DNA of 64,000 nucleotides from Proteiniphilum sp. UBA1403 (GTDB lineage: Bacteria; Bacteroidota; Bacteroidia; Bacteroidales; Dysgonomonadaceae). Position numbers and translations under genes: made by a program. The stretch is taken from NCBI GenBank assembly GCA_002305715.1, contig DBQD01000066.1, positions 80,193 through 144,192 of the forward strand, read 5' to 3'. Positions 20,208-29,583 of this stretch are shown one piece after another. Position 1 is the first letter of the stretch. Each line of letters begins with the position of its first letter. Below the pieces are notes generated by a model, which searched no databases, was not told the origin of the DNA, and was given only the letters and a program-made list of their open reading frames with translations.

Positions 20208-22193
20208 ATGAGTATGTATATAACCTTAGACAATCAACTACCCACATTTCCTTCGTTTCAAAAGGGCATCCGACGTGCACCGGATAGAGGATTCCGACTG
20301 AACGAAGCACAAACAAGAACTGCATTAAAAAATGCTTTGCGGTACATCCCCTCTGAACTGCACGATACACTTGCACCGGAGTTCATTCATGAGTTGAAAT
20401 CACGTGGACGTATTTATGGTTATAGGTATCGACCAGAGGGTGATTTGAAAGCAAAACCCATCGACGAGTATGTGGGAAGATGCATTGAGGGAAAGGCTTT
20501 TCAGGTGATGATCGACAACAATCTTTCATTCGACATTGCGCTATATCCGTACGAATTGGTTACGTACGGTGAAACTGGACAAGTATGCCAAAACTGGATG
20601 CAGTATCGCCTGATAAAAAAGTACTTGGAGGTGATGACGCAAGAGCATACACTGGTGATTGAGAGCGGACATCCACTGGGTTTATTTAAATCGGGGCCCT
20701 ATGCACCACGGGTAATCATCACCAACTCGATGATGGTGGGAATGTTCGATAACCAAACCGACTGGGAGGTTGCTGCACAGATGGGGGTGGCTAACTATGG
20801 GCAGATGACTGCGGGAGGATGGATGTATATTGGACCACAGGGTATTGTGCATGGAACGTATAATACCTTGTTGAATGCAGGACGATTGAAACTGGGTATT
20901 CCAAAGGATGGTGATCTCAGGGGACATCTGTTTGTTTCGTCAGGTTTGGGAGGCATGAGCGGCGCACAACCTAAAGCTGCTGAAATTGCAGGAGCTGTAT
21001 CGGTGATTGCTGAAGTGGATGCTTCGCGCATTGAAACGCGTCGTCAACAGGGATGGGTACAGCGTGTTACAGCGGACAAATTGCAGGCTTTTAAATGGGC
21101 AATGGAGGCTATGCAACGAAAAGAACCGCTGTCGGTGGCGTATCATGGAAACATTGTGGATCTACTTGAGTGTGCGGTCGAGAGGAATATCAATATAGAA
21201 TTACTGAGCGATCAGACCTCTTGCCATGAACCATATTCCGGTGGGTATTGTCCAGCTGGTATTTCATTTGATGAACGAACTCGTATGCTGCACGAAGATA
21301 GGGATACTTTTCGGAAGAAGGTCGACGAATCGCTGCAGCGTCATTTTAGGGTAATTAAGCAATTGGTCAACCTTGGCACTTACTTTTTCGATTATGGAAA
21401 CTCCTTTATGAAAGCAATTTACGACGCTGGTGTAAAGGAAATGTCGAGAAACGGTGTCGACGAGAAAGAGGGTTTTATTTGGCCTTCCTACGTGGAGGAT
21501 ATCATGGGACCGGAATTGTTCGACTTTGGTTATGGTCCTTTCCGTTGGGTTTGTCTTAGCGGGAAGAAAGAGGACTTGGCAAAGACCGATAAGGCAGCAA
21601 TGGAATGCATAAACCCTAATAGACGGGGACAGGATCGTGACAATTGGATATGGATACGCGATGCGGAGAAGAATAACTTGGTTGTAGGTACTCAAGCACG
21701 TATTCTCTACCAAGATGCAGAGGGGCGACTAAAGATTGCACTGCGCTTTAATGAGATGGTGAGGAATGGTGAAATTGGACCGGTGATGCTGGGCCGTGAT
21801 CACCACGATGTGAGTGGTACGGATTCTCCCTTCCGGGAGACGGCAAACATTAAAGATGGTAGCAATGTGATGGCAGACATGGCGGTTCAGTGTTTTGCCG
21901 GTAATGCAGCACGAGGTATGAGTCTTGTCGCTCTTCATAATGGAGGCGGTGTGGGAATCGGTAAAGCTATTAATGGGGGTTTTGGTATGGTGTGCGATGG
22001 AAGTAAACGGGTAGATGAGATTCTTCATTCTGCCATGACGTGGGATGTGATGGGTGGTGTGGCTCGGCGTGCATGGGCAAGAAACCCAAATGCAATGGCC
22101 ACAGTAAAAGAATTCAACACTTCACACGTAGAGAGTTATCATATTACTGAGCCTTACTTGGTGGAGGAGGCAATCATTAAAAAATATATTTAA
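20208..22193 (+). CDS. hutU: Urocanate hydratase, long form
   Basis: 661 residues. It adds water to urocanate to give 4-imidazolone-5-propionate, using tightly bound NAD+, the second step of histidine breakdown. Conserved blocks: YGQMTAGGWMYIGPQGIVHGT, VSSGLGGMSGAQPKAAEIAG, SDQTSCHEPYSGGY, LGRDHHDVSGTDSPFRET and ALHNGGGVGIGKAINGGFG. It is about 100 residues longer than the classical bacterial form of about 555. The extra N-terminal region (LKNALRYIPSELHDTLAPEF) matches the animal UROC1 type as I remember it. It is the first gene of the hut operon. Confidence 0.96.
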   Translation: MSMYITLDNQLPTFPSFQKGIRRAPDRGFRLNEAQTRTALKNALRYIPSELHDTLAPEFIHELKSRGRIYGYRYRPEGDLKAKPIDEYVGRCIEGKAFQVMIDNNLSFDIALYPYELVTYGETGQVCQNWMQYRLIKKYLEVMTQEHTLVIESGHPLGLFKSGPYAPRVIITNSMMVGMFDNQTDWEVAAQMGVANYGQMTAGGWMYIGPQGIVHGTYNTLLNAGRLKLGIPKDGDLRGHLFVSSGLGGMSGAQPKAAEIAGAVSVIAEVDASRIETRRQQGWVQRVTADKLQAFKWAMEAMQRKEPLSVAYHGNIVDLLECAVERNINIELLSDQTSCHEPYSGGYCPAGISFDERTRMLHEDRDTFRKKVDESLQRHFRVIKQLVNLGTYFFDYGNSFMKAIYDAGVKEMSRNGVDEKEGFIWPSYVEDIMGPELFDFGYGPFRWVCLSGKKEDLAKTDKAAMECINPNRRGQDRDNWIWIRDAEKNNLVVGTQARILYQDAEGRLKIALRFNEMVRNGEIGPVMLGRDHHDVSGTDSPFRETANIKDGSNVMADMAVQCFAGNAARGMSLVALHNGGGVGIGKAINGGFGMVCDGSKRVDEILHSAMTWDVMGGVARRAWARNPNAMATVKEFNTSHVESYHITEPYLVEEAIIKKYI

Positions 22194-22283
22194 TCGAAAA
22201 AATGGATGTCGATCTTTCATCGGGAAATCGAACTATTATTGGTGAAATATCCTTACATTTGACATTATATCATTGAGTCGTTT

Positions 22284-23180
22284 ATGAATAAAATCATGGA
22301 GTGTGTCCCCAACTTCAGTGAGGGACGAGATAAAACAAAAATTGAGAAAATAGTAGATGCCTTTCGTGGAAAAGAGGGGGTGAAACTGCTGGATTATAGT
22401 AGTGATTCCGACCACAATCGTTCGGTTATTACTGTAGTGGGTGAACCAGATACATTGAAAGAAGCTGTACTAGATGCGATTGGGTGGGCTGTGGAACTAA
22501 TTGATCTAACACAGCATCAGGGCCAGCATCCTCGTATGGGAGCCGTTGATGTGGTTCCCTTTATTCCAATTAAAAACGTAACGATGGAGGAGACGATTGC
22601 TTGCTCAAAAGAGGTGGCAAAATCTACTGCCGAAAAGTATGGACTTCCGGTATTCTTGTATGAGAAGTCGGCTACGGCACCGCATCGGGAGAACTTGGCC
22701 TCGGTACGTAAAGGGGAGTTTGAAGGTTTGCCGGAAAAGATGAAGCTGCCTGAATGGCAATCAGACTACGGTCCTTCTTCACCACACCCCACAGCTGGTG
22801 CAGTGGCAGTAGGTGCTCGGATGCCTTTAATTGCATATAATGTGAATCTTGGTACGGACAATAAGGAAATTGCAGATGCCATTGCAAAGAAAGTACGACA
22901 TATTGGAGGTGGGTTACGTTATTGTAAAGCAATGGGTGTGTCATTGTATGAGCGTGGCATCACACAGGTGTCGATGAACCTGACGGACTATACTCACACT
23001 GCTATCTACCAAGCTCATGAAATGGTACGCATGGAAGCACATCGGTATGGTGTGCCTGTTGTGGGAGGCGAGGTAATTGGCTTGGTGCCGATGGCTGCTT
23101 TGGTCGATTCGGCTGCTTACTACCTGGGGTTAGAAAACTTTTCGATTAGTCAGGTGCTCGAAGCAAAATTGATGGAGTGA
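22284..23180 (+). CDS. ftcD: Glutamate formimidoyltransferase
   Basis: 298 residues, equal to the formiminotransferase half of animal FTCD. It moves the formimino group of N-formimino-L-glutamate to tetrahydrofolate, releasing glutamate. Seen: MECVPNFSEGRDKTKIEKIV, HNRSVITVVGEP, the catalytic region HQGQHPRMGAVDVVPFIPI, and DYGPSSPHPTAGAVAVGARMPLIAYNVNLGT. Translation may start at 22284 or at the next ATG at 22296, where the family usually begins. The partner cyclodeaminase is a separate gene (25102) in the same operon. Confidence 0.95.
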   Translation: MNKIMECVPNFSEGRDKTKIEKIVDAFRGKEGVKLLDYSSDSDHNRSVITVVGEPDTLKEAVLDAIGWAVELIDLTQHQGQHPRMGAVDVVPFIPIKNVTMEETIACSKEVAKSTAEKYGLPVFLYEKSATAPHRENLASVRKGEFEGLPEKMKLPEWQSDYGPSSPHPTAGAVAVGARMPLIAYNVNLGTDNKEIADAIAKKVRHIGGGLRYCKAMGVSLYERGITQVSMNLTDYTHTAIYQAHEMVRMEAHRYGVPVVGGEVIGLVPMAALVDSAAYYLGLENFSISQVLEAKLME

Positions 23181-23218
23181 ACGGCTACTGAATATGGAAC
23201 TATTAAAGAGGTGTAATT

Positions 23219-23800
23219 TTGAATTGGATTGAAGCAGTAGCCGCATTACTTGGTGTTCTTAGTGTATGGTATGCTCGAAAGGAAAACATCTTGGTCTTTC
23301 CATTTGGTATTGCCAACGTGGCCATATACATCTATATATGCTTTGCTGCACGTTTGTACGCCAATGCAGGTATCAATGTGGTCTACTTGATTTCGAACAT
23401 CTTTGGATGGTACATGTGGTCGAGGAGCAACGACGACTTCAGCAAACGTCAAATCAGTCGGAACAACAGCTTGCAGAATATCCTTGCCTGGATCTCCGTA
23501 ATAGGAATCTACATTGTTGTCTTTTTCATGTTGCAATGGGTGAACAGAGACGACATTGCATATATGCAATCTTGGTTGCCATGGATCGATGCATTCAACA
23601 CATCCTTCTTCTTGGTTGCAACGCTACTGATGGCAATTAAGAAATTGGAAAACTGGCAGTTTTGGATTATTGGGAACATTATCTCCATCCCGATCTATGC
23701 TTCGCAGGGGCTATACTTTACAAGTTTGCAATATGCCGTTTTTCTGATACTTGCAATATTGGGCTATAAAGAATGGAAAGCAAAAACTGACCAATTATGA
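23219..23800 (+). CDS. pnuC: PnuC-type vitamin transporter within the hut operon
   Basis: 193 residues with seven or so hydrophobic segments. Family features: NWIEAVAALLGVLSVWYARKENILVFPFGI, the Asn/Trp-rich NVVYLISNIFGWYMW, and ENWQFWIIGNIISIPIYASQGLY. PnuC proteins move nicotinamide riboside, and relatives move thiamine or riboflavin, by facilitated diffusion. The start is TTG at 23219, fixed by the family N-terminus. The stop overlaps the hutI start by 4 bp (ATGA), so the two are translationally coupled. Its presence in a histidine operon is unusual; it may supply NAD precursor for hutU or carry another small ligand. Confidence 0.88.
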   Translation: MNWIEAVAALLGVLSVWYARKENILVFPFGIANVAIYIYICFAARLYANAGINVVYLISNIFGWYMWSRSNDDFSKRQISRNNSLQNILAWISVIGIYIVVFFMLQWVNRDDIAYMQSWLPWIDAFNTSFFLVATLLMAIKKLENWQFWIIGNIISIPIYASQGLYFTSLQYAVFLILAILGYKEWKAKTDQL

Positions 23801-25035
23801 ACAACCTGATCATACAAAATGCATCGCAGGTCGTGACTTGCAGCGGTTTCACCGGGAAGCGGGGTAAAGAGATGTCCAATCTGAAGGTTATAGAGAATGG
23901 AACCGTGATTGTAACTGAAGGTATCATCTCTCATATTCTTAGAAATGATGAGCCAATACCAATCGATACTCAGTCTTACAACATCATTGATGCTACCGGT
24001 AAGGCTTTGTTACCTGGTTTTGTGGATCCTCATACCCACTTTGTCTTTGGAGGATACAGGGAGGAGGAGTTCTCATGGAGACTTCGGGGTGATAGCTATA
24101 TGGAGTTAATGCGGCGAGGGGGTGGTATTGACAATACAACTCGAGCTACTAGGTGTGAGACTGAAAAGGAACTGGTCGCTTCTGGAAAACAACGACTCAA
24201 TGCGATGCTCCGAATGGGGATTACGACTGTGGAGGGGAAGAGCGGTTACGGACTGGACAAAGAGACCGAATTGAAGCAGTTGCGGGTGATGCAACAACTG
24301 AATGAGGACCACCCAGTAGATATCATACCTACTTATATGGGAGCACACGCCATCCCATCGGATTGGAAGGGCAGTAAAGATGAATTTCTCAATTTCCAAA
24401 TTGAGGAGATGTTTCCTCTGGTCGCTCAGCATAAACTTGCCAGAGCGGTGGACATCTTCTGCGAAAAGGATGTGTTCTCGATTGAACAATCGAGACGTTA
24501 TTTACTGGCTGCTCGTGAGCAGGGTTTTCAACTTAAGATGCATGCCGATGAAATTGTTTCATTGGGTGGTGCAGAACTGGCTGCTGAACTCGGTTGTCTT
24601 TCTGCAGACCATCTGCTGCAGGTCTCAGACAAGGGAATTCGTGTTCTGGCAGAAACAGGGACTGTGGCTACATTGTTGCCGTTGACTGCTTTCTCACTGA
24701 AGGAGAACTATGCTCGTGCTAGGGAAATGATTGATGCAGGATGTATTGTGGCATTAGCGACCGACCTTAATCCTGGCAGTTCCTTCTCAGCATCGGTGCC
24801 CTTACTCTTCGCCCTGGCATGCATCTATATGAACATGACGTCGGAAGAGGCTGTTTCTGCTTTTACCATCAACAGTGCTGCAGCATTGGGCCATGCAGAC
24901 CGTATCGGGAGCATTGATGTTGGGAAACAGGGGGACCTCATCTTGTTGCAATTCCCCTCATATAAGTTCCTTCCCTATCATGTGGGAATGAATATTGTGG
25001 AATGCGTAATTAAAAAAGGAGAGAAAGTTGTGTAA
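23797..25035 (+). CDS. hutI: Imidazolonepropionase
   Basis: 412 residues. It is a metal-dependent amidohydrolase that opens the ring of 4-imidazolone-5-propionate to give N-formimino-L-glutamate. Seen: the metal-binding DPHTHFVFGGYREEEF near residues 72-87, TTVEGKSGYGLD, MHADEI near 250, SADHLL, and ATDLNPGSSFSASVPLLFALACIYMNMTSEEA. The start ATG overlaps the pnuC stop by 4 bp. Length and motifs are normal for the family. Confidence 0.96.
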   Translation: MNNLIIQNASQVVTCSGFTGKRGKEMSNLKVIENGTVIVTEGIISHILRNDEPIPIDTQSYNIIDATGKALLPGFVDPHTHFVFGGYREEEFSWRLRGDSYMELMRRGGGIDNTTRATRCETEKELVASGKQRLNAMLRMGITTVEGKSGYGLDKETELKQLRVMQQLNEDHPVDIIPTYMGAHAIPSDWKGSKDEFLNFQIEEMFPLVAQHKLARAVDIFCEKDVFSIEQSRRYLLAAREQGFQLKMHADEIVSLGGAELAAELGCLSADHLLQVSDKGIRVLAETGTVATLLPLTAFSLKENYARAREMIDAGCIVALATDLNPGSSFSASVPLLFALACIYMNMTSEEAVSAFTINSAAALGHADRIGSIDVGKQGDLILLQFPSYKFLPYHVGMNIVECVIKKGEKVV

Positions 25036-25101
25036 TCTTCCCTTCGGATAATATTGAATACAGAAACATAAACTTGCTAACCACTTAAAAAAAATATAAA
25101 T

Positions 25102-25728
25102 ATGAAATTACAGAACCTTACAATCAATCAATTTCTAGAAAGAACAGCTGCCAATGAAGCAGTCCCTGGTGGTGGTAGTTGTGCTGCATTGAATGCTGCT
25201 ATCGCTACAGCACTGACTGAGATGATGGCTAACCTGACCATCGGAAAACAAAAATATTCTGAAGTCGAGGAGCGAATGAAGCTGATTGCTGCAATGATGT
25301 CTACAAATAGGAGTCACCTGGTAAATGATATCGACCGAGATTCAGATGCCTATAAACTTGTGATGGAGGCATATAAGATTCCAAAATCAACGGAGGAGGA
25401 AGTAACATTGCGTGAAGAGAAGATTGAAGAAGCCACAAAGATTGCTTCGCTTGTGCCGATGGAAGTGGCAGAGAGGGCGTTTAACCTACTTGACTCAATG
25501 ATCGAAGTTCTGCAAAAGGGTAATAAAAATGCAATGACAGACGGACTTGTCGGTGTAATGACGTGCCGTACCGCCATAATGGGGGCGCTCCTTAATGTGC
25601 GTACAAATCTAGGGGGAATTAAAGACAAAGAATTTGTTGCAGAATTGACAGTAAAATGCAACAGAATTGAACAGGAAACATGCGATAAGGAGCAAGAAGC
25701 GATTCAATTTGTGAAGTCTATGTTGTGA
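25102..25728 (+). CDS. fchA: Formimidotetrahydrofolate cyclodeaminase / methenyl-THF cyclohydrolase family
   Basis: 208 residues, all-helical, matching the cyclodeaminase half of animal FTCD: FLERTAANEAVPGGGSCAALNAAIATAL with the Gly-rich folate site, MMANLTIGKQKY, DIDRDSDAYKLVMEAYKIPKST, VPMEVAERAF and AIMGALLNVRTNL. It releases ammonia from 5-formimino-THF to form 5,10-methenyl-THF, feeding histidine carbon into the folate pool. It is placed between hutI and hutH. Confidence 0.93.
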   Translation: MKLQNLTINQFLERTAANEAVPGGGSCAALNAAIATALTEMMANLTIGKQKYSEVEERMKLIAAMMSTNRSHLVNDIDRDSDAYKLVMEAYKIPKSTEEEVTLREEKIEEATKIASLVPMEVAERAFNLLDSMIEVLQKGNKNAMTDGLVGVMTCRTAIMGALLNVRTNLGGIKDKEFVAELTVKCNRIEQETCDKEQEAIQFVKSML

Positions 25729-25748
25729 CTCTTTCAATGGAATTACAT

Positions 25749-27248
25749 ATGAAAAACATATATTTAATTGGCAAGAGAGAATTGACCATCGAAGACCTGG
25801 AATGGATTGTCAATGAGAATATCCGGGTGGAATTGTCGACTGAAGCCAAGGAGAGGATTCAGAAATGCCGCGATTATCTCGATAAAAAAATGGAAACAGA
25901 GAAGAACCCAATCTATGGTATTACAACTGGATTTGGTTCTCTTTGTGAACGGACAATCTCCAACGAAGACTTAAGTACATTGCAGGAGAACCTAGTGAAA
26001 TCGCATGCTTGCAGTGTGGGGGAGGAGGTACCGCCTCTTATTGTGAAATTAATGTTCCTACTCAAGGCGCATGCCCTATCATTGGGATATAGTGGCGTAC
26101 AAGTGGTTACCGTACAGCGGATGCTTGACCTGTTTAATAACGATATTCTTCCAATCGTTTATGATAAAGGGTCGTTAGGGGCTTCGGGCGACTTGGCACC
26201 GTTGGCCAACCTCTTCTTACCATTGATTGGGGTGGGGGATGTGTTTTACAAAGGTCGTAAACGGGATATAGGGGATGTGTTGGATGAATTTGGATGGAAA
26301 CCCATTAAATTGAAAAGCAAGGAAGGTCTCGCACTTCTCAATGGCACTCAATTTATGTCGGCCCATGGCGTATATGCCATAATGAAGGGACAACGGTTGT
26401 CTAAACGTGCCGATCTGATTGCGGCTCTCTCAATCGATGCATACGACGGTCACTTGGAACCGTTCGACGAGCGATTGCATCAGATACGACCTCACCCGGG
26501 ACAATTGGAGACAAGCAGGAATATACGCCAAATGTTGGAGGGTAGCGAGCTGATCTCCCAAAAAAAGGATCATCTCCAGGATCCATATTCTTTCCGTTGT
26601 GTGCCACAGGTACATGGTGCAACCAAAGATGCGATCGAGTATGTACGGAAAGTGGTGGTGACCGAAATTAATTCGGTAACCGACAACCCAACCATTTTCC
26701 CCGAAGATGAGATGATCATCTCGGGTGGAAACTTCCACGGTCAACCCCTCGCAATAGCTTTCGACTTTCTGGCTATTGCACTGGCTGAGTTGGGTAATAT
26801 CTCTGAACGAAGAACTGCTCAACTTATTCTCGGCAAACGCGGACTGCCAGAGTTTCTGGTCGCCAATCCGGGACTTAATTCCGGTTTCATGATTCCTCAA
26901 TATGTAGCAGCATCGGTCGTAAGTCAAAACAAAATGTACTGTCATGCTGCCAGCAGCGACTCCATCGTCTCCTCTAACGGACAGGAAGATCATGTAAGTA
27001 TGGGCGCAACATCGGCAATCAAACTGATAAAAGTAATGGATAATCTTGATACAATCCTCTCTATTGAACTAATGAATGCTGTTCAAGCACTCGAGTTTCG
27101 ACGTCCTCTACGCTCATCGACAATGATTGAAAAGATAGTCCGTGAATATCGAAAAGAAGTACCTTTCGTTGACGAGGATATTGTTATGTACAAAGAGATC
27201 CGAAAAACAGTGGCTTTTCTGAATAGATTGCAGATAGAGTTGAATTGA
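25749..27248 (+). CDS. hutH: Histidine ammonia-lyase
   Basis: 499 residues from the ATG at 25749 (a GTG at 25725 and an ATG at 25737 in the same frame are less likely). It eliminates ammonia from L-histidine to give urocanate, the first step of the pathway. The MIO cofactor forms from Ala145-Ser146-Gly147 in KGSLGASGDLAPLANL. Also seen: YGITTGFGSLCE, LLNGTQFMSAHG, QDPYSFRCVPQVHGA, TDNPTIF, SGGNFHGQPLA and SSNGQEDHVSMG. Normal length. It is the last hut gene; 20 bp separate it from fchA. Confidence 0.96.
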   Translation: MKNIYLIGKRELTIEDLEWIVNENIRVELSTEAKERIQKCRDYLDKKMETEKNPIYGITTGFGSLCERTISNEDLSTLQENLVKSHACSVGEEVPPLIVKLMFLLKAHALSLGYSGVQVVTVQRMLDLFNNDILPIVYDKGSLGASGDLAPLANLFLPLIGVGDVFYKGRKRDIGDVLDEFGWKPIKLKSKEGLALLNGTQFMSAHGVYAIMKGQRLSKRADLIAALSIDAYDGHLEPFDERLHQIRPHPGQLETSRNIRQMLEGSELISQKKDHLQDPYSFRCVPQVHGATKDAIEYVRKVVVTEINSVTDNPTIFPEDEMIISGGNFHGQPLAIAFDFLAIALAELGNISERRTAQLILGKRGLPEFLVANPGLNSGFMIPQYVAASVVSQNKMYCHAASSDSIVSSNGQEDHVSMGATSAIKLIKVMDNLDTILSIELMNAVQALEFRRPLRSSTMIEKIVREYRKEVPFVDEDIVMYKEIRKTVAFLNRLQIELN

Positions 27249-27341
27249 ACTGATAAAATGCAATTGTTTTCCGAATAAATGATACAAATTGTATATCTTT
27301 GCCAATCTTAAAAACAAATCATAACAGTTAAATATATTCAC

Positions 27342-28727
27342 ATGACAGAAGCAATAAGAAAATCGCTGAGAGACTCCTCGCTGGCACGTTGGTCCGCACT
27401 GTTCATTGTATCTTTTACAATGTTGTGCGGTTATTTTTTAACCGACATTATGGCACCTCTAGCTGGACTATTAGAAGGTCAGTTAGGATGGTCACGCGCA
27501 GAATATGGCACCTTTACCAGCGCCTATGGTTGGTTTAATGTTTTTCTGCTGATGCTGATCTTCGGTGGAATCATCCTTGATAAATTAGGGGTACGCATGA
27601 CTGGTTTGGGAGCTGCCTCCGTAATGGTATTAGGTACTGCTATCAAATATTGGGCAGTTTCGACAAATTCTTTAGATGGCCAGACTCTTTTCGGTCTCAA
27701 TTCACAAGTTTTTTGGGCAAGTATTGGTTTTGCCATTTTTGCCATTGGTGTTGAGGTTGCCGGGATTACTGTTTCTAAGATTATTGTGAAATGGTTCAAA
27801 GGTAAGGAGCTTGCAACCGCCATGGGTATGGAGATGGCAATGGCTCGTATTGGTACTGCATTGGCTCTTGGCTTTTCAGTTCCTATTGCTAAAGCTACCG
27901 GAGTGGTAGATGTTTCTCGTCCCGTATTGGTTGCACTGATCGGATTATGTATCGGTCTGATTTCATTCATTGTTTACATAATGATGGATAAAAAGTTGGA
28001 TGCTTCTGAAGCAACAGGTTTGGTAGATGAAAAGAATCCGGAAGATGAGTTTAAACTCTCTGATATTGGTAAGATATTGGGAAACAGAGGATGGTGGTTT
28101 ATTGCCATTTTGTGTGTATTGTTCTATTCAGCCGTATTCCCATTTTTAAAGTATGCTACAGATCTCATGGTGAACAAATTTGGTGTGGCAGAAGACTTGG
28201 CTGGTTTGATTCCGATGTTGTTGCCGTTTGGTAATATTTTACTAACGCCGCTCTTTGGAGGTATCTATGACAAAAAAGGTAAGGGTGCCACCATCATGAT
28301 CATCGGGGCTAGCATGTTAATTCTGGTACATGCGCTCTTCTCAGTACCTGGTCTCAACAGTTGGATATTTGCAATGGTACTTGTTGTTGTACTTGGCATT
28401 GCTTTCTCGCTGGTACCCTCAGCTATGTGGCCATCAGTGCCCAAAATTGTACCAGAGAAGCGACTAGGTACAGCCTATTCACTGATATTCTGGGTACAGA
28501 ACTGGGGATTAATGGGCGTTCCTTTGTTGATTGGTTGGGTGCTGGAGAAATTTTGTATCTCAGGACAAACTGTACGTGATGGACTTACCGTAAACACGTA
28601 CGATTATACCCTTCCGATGTTGATCTTTACAAGCTTTGGAGTATTGGCACTCGTTTTTGCATTCCTGTTGAAAGCAGAAGACAAACGAAAAGGATACGGA
28701 TTGGAATCACCTAATATTGAACGATAA
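27342..28727 (+). CDS. Major facilitator superfamily permease
   Basis: 461 residues with about 12 transmembrane helices in two six-helix halves joined by a polar loop near 215-245. MFS signals include GGIILDKLGVRMTG after helix 2 and GGIYDKKGKGATIM after helix 8. Closest in feel to nitrate/oxalate-type MFS members (WFKGKELATAMGMEMAMARIGTALAL), but the substrate cannot be read. It lies 93 bp after hutH with its own TATCTTTG box at 27294-27301, so it may be an independent gene or a histidine/urocanate importer of the hut group. Confidence 0.88.
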   Translation: MTEAIRKSLRDSSLARWSALFIVSFTMLCGYFLTDIMAPLAGLLEGQLGWSRAEYGTFTSAYGWFNVFLLMLIFGGIILDKLGVRMTGLGAASVMVLGTAIKYWAVSTNSLDGQTLFGLNSQVFWASIGFAIFAIGVEVAGITVSKIIVKWFKGKELATAMGMEMAMARIGTALALGFSVPIAKATGVVDVSRPVLVALIGLCIGLISFIVYIMMDKKLDASEATGLVDEKNPEDEFKLSDIGKILGNRGWWFIAILCVLFYSAVFPFLKYATDLMVNKFGVAEDLAGLIPMLLPFGNILLTPLFGGIYDKKGKGATIMIIGASMLILVHALFSVPGLNSWIFAMVLVVVLGIAFSLVPSAMWPSVPKIVPEKRLGTAYSLIFWVQNWGLMGVPLLIGWVLEKFCISGQTVRDGLTVNTYDYTLPMLIFTSFGVLALVFAFLLKAEDKRKGYGLESPNIER

Positions 28728-28753
28728 ACCGAATCTGTTTCGAATTTAATAAA

Positions 28754-28785
28754 AAGGCGCTACTTGTAAGAGAAGCGCCTTATTC
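28754..28785. terminator. Bidirectional terminator between convergent genes
   Basis: Perfect 8-bp stem (AAGGCGCT at 28754-28761 with AGCGCCTT at 28774-28781). T-rich sequence follows on both strands. It lies between the MFS gene and the VIT-family gene. Confidence 0.78.
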
Positions 28786-28835
28786 ATTTCATATGTTTAC
28801 TTTAATCAGTTTTCGCTCAATCAAGTTCAGATTAC

Positions 28836-29552
28836 TTAGATATTTACACCAAAGATATACCCCACAAGGGCAGATATACCCAAGGCTAAGGTGCCCCAAA
28901 TAACTATTCGAAACACACCCTTTGTAACATGAGAACCTCCTGTTTTTGCAGAAACAATACCCAATACAGCAAGTGCTACAATTGTAAAAGCATACAGTGA
29001 GTAGACCATATTGGATAAGGGGGTAAACAAAACGAGGAAAAGAGGCAGCACACCCCCGGCCAGAAATGAGACGCATGATGCAAGAGCCGCTTGTATAGGA
29101 TTAGCCTTACTCATTTCATTAATGCCCAGTTCATCTCTCACGTGCGCTCCCAATGCATCTTTTTCCATCAATTCTGTGGCGACCAAGAGTGCTGTCTCTT
29201 TTTTTAATCCCCGCCGTTCATATATTTCTGACAGTATTTTTAATTCAACATCAGGCATAGCTTCTAACTCCTGTCGCTCTCTTTCGATATCCGCTTTTTC
29301 GATGTCAGTTTGTGAACTTACCGAGACATACTCTCCAGCAGCCATCGAAATTGCTCCTGCCACCAAACCTGCAATAGTCGCCAATAAGATAGGTCCTCTC
29401 TCTACATTTGCAGCTGAAACACCTATGGCAATACTAGAAACTGAGATTATTCCGTCATTTGCTCCTAACACAGCTGCTCTAAGCCAATTACTACGACCGA
29501 TGAAATGGTTGTCCAAATAGTTTTCGATGGTTATATCTTTAATCATCTGCAT
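28836..29552 (-). CDS. VIT1/CCC1-family metal transporter
   Basis: 238 residues. The N-terminal family signature is clear: HFIGRSNWLRAAVLGANDGIISVSSIAIGVSAAN, followed by AGLVAGAISMAAGEYVSVSSQTDIEKADIERE. A cytosolic helical region (about 85-145) leads to three C-terminal hydrophobic segments. Family members export Fe2+ or Mn2+ from the cytoplasm. It is followed on the same strand as trhA, which lies 31 bp upstream, so the two are probably cotranscribed. Confidence 0.92.
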   Translation of the reverse strand: MQMIKDITIENYLDNHFIGRSNWLRAAVLGANDGIISVSSIAIGVSAANVERGPILLATIAGLVAGAISMAAGEYVSVSSQTDIEKADIERERQELEAMPDVELKILSEIYERRGLKKETALLVATELMEKDALGAHVRDELGINEMSKANPIQAALASCVSFLAGGVLPLFLVLFTPLSNMVYSLYAFTIVALAVLGIVSAKTGGSHVTKGVFRIVIWGTLALGISALVGYIFGVNI

Positions 29553-29583
29553 ATTGCTTCTTTAGTTAAAAAGTTCAAACTAT

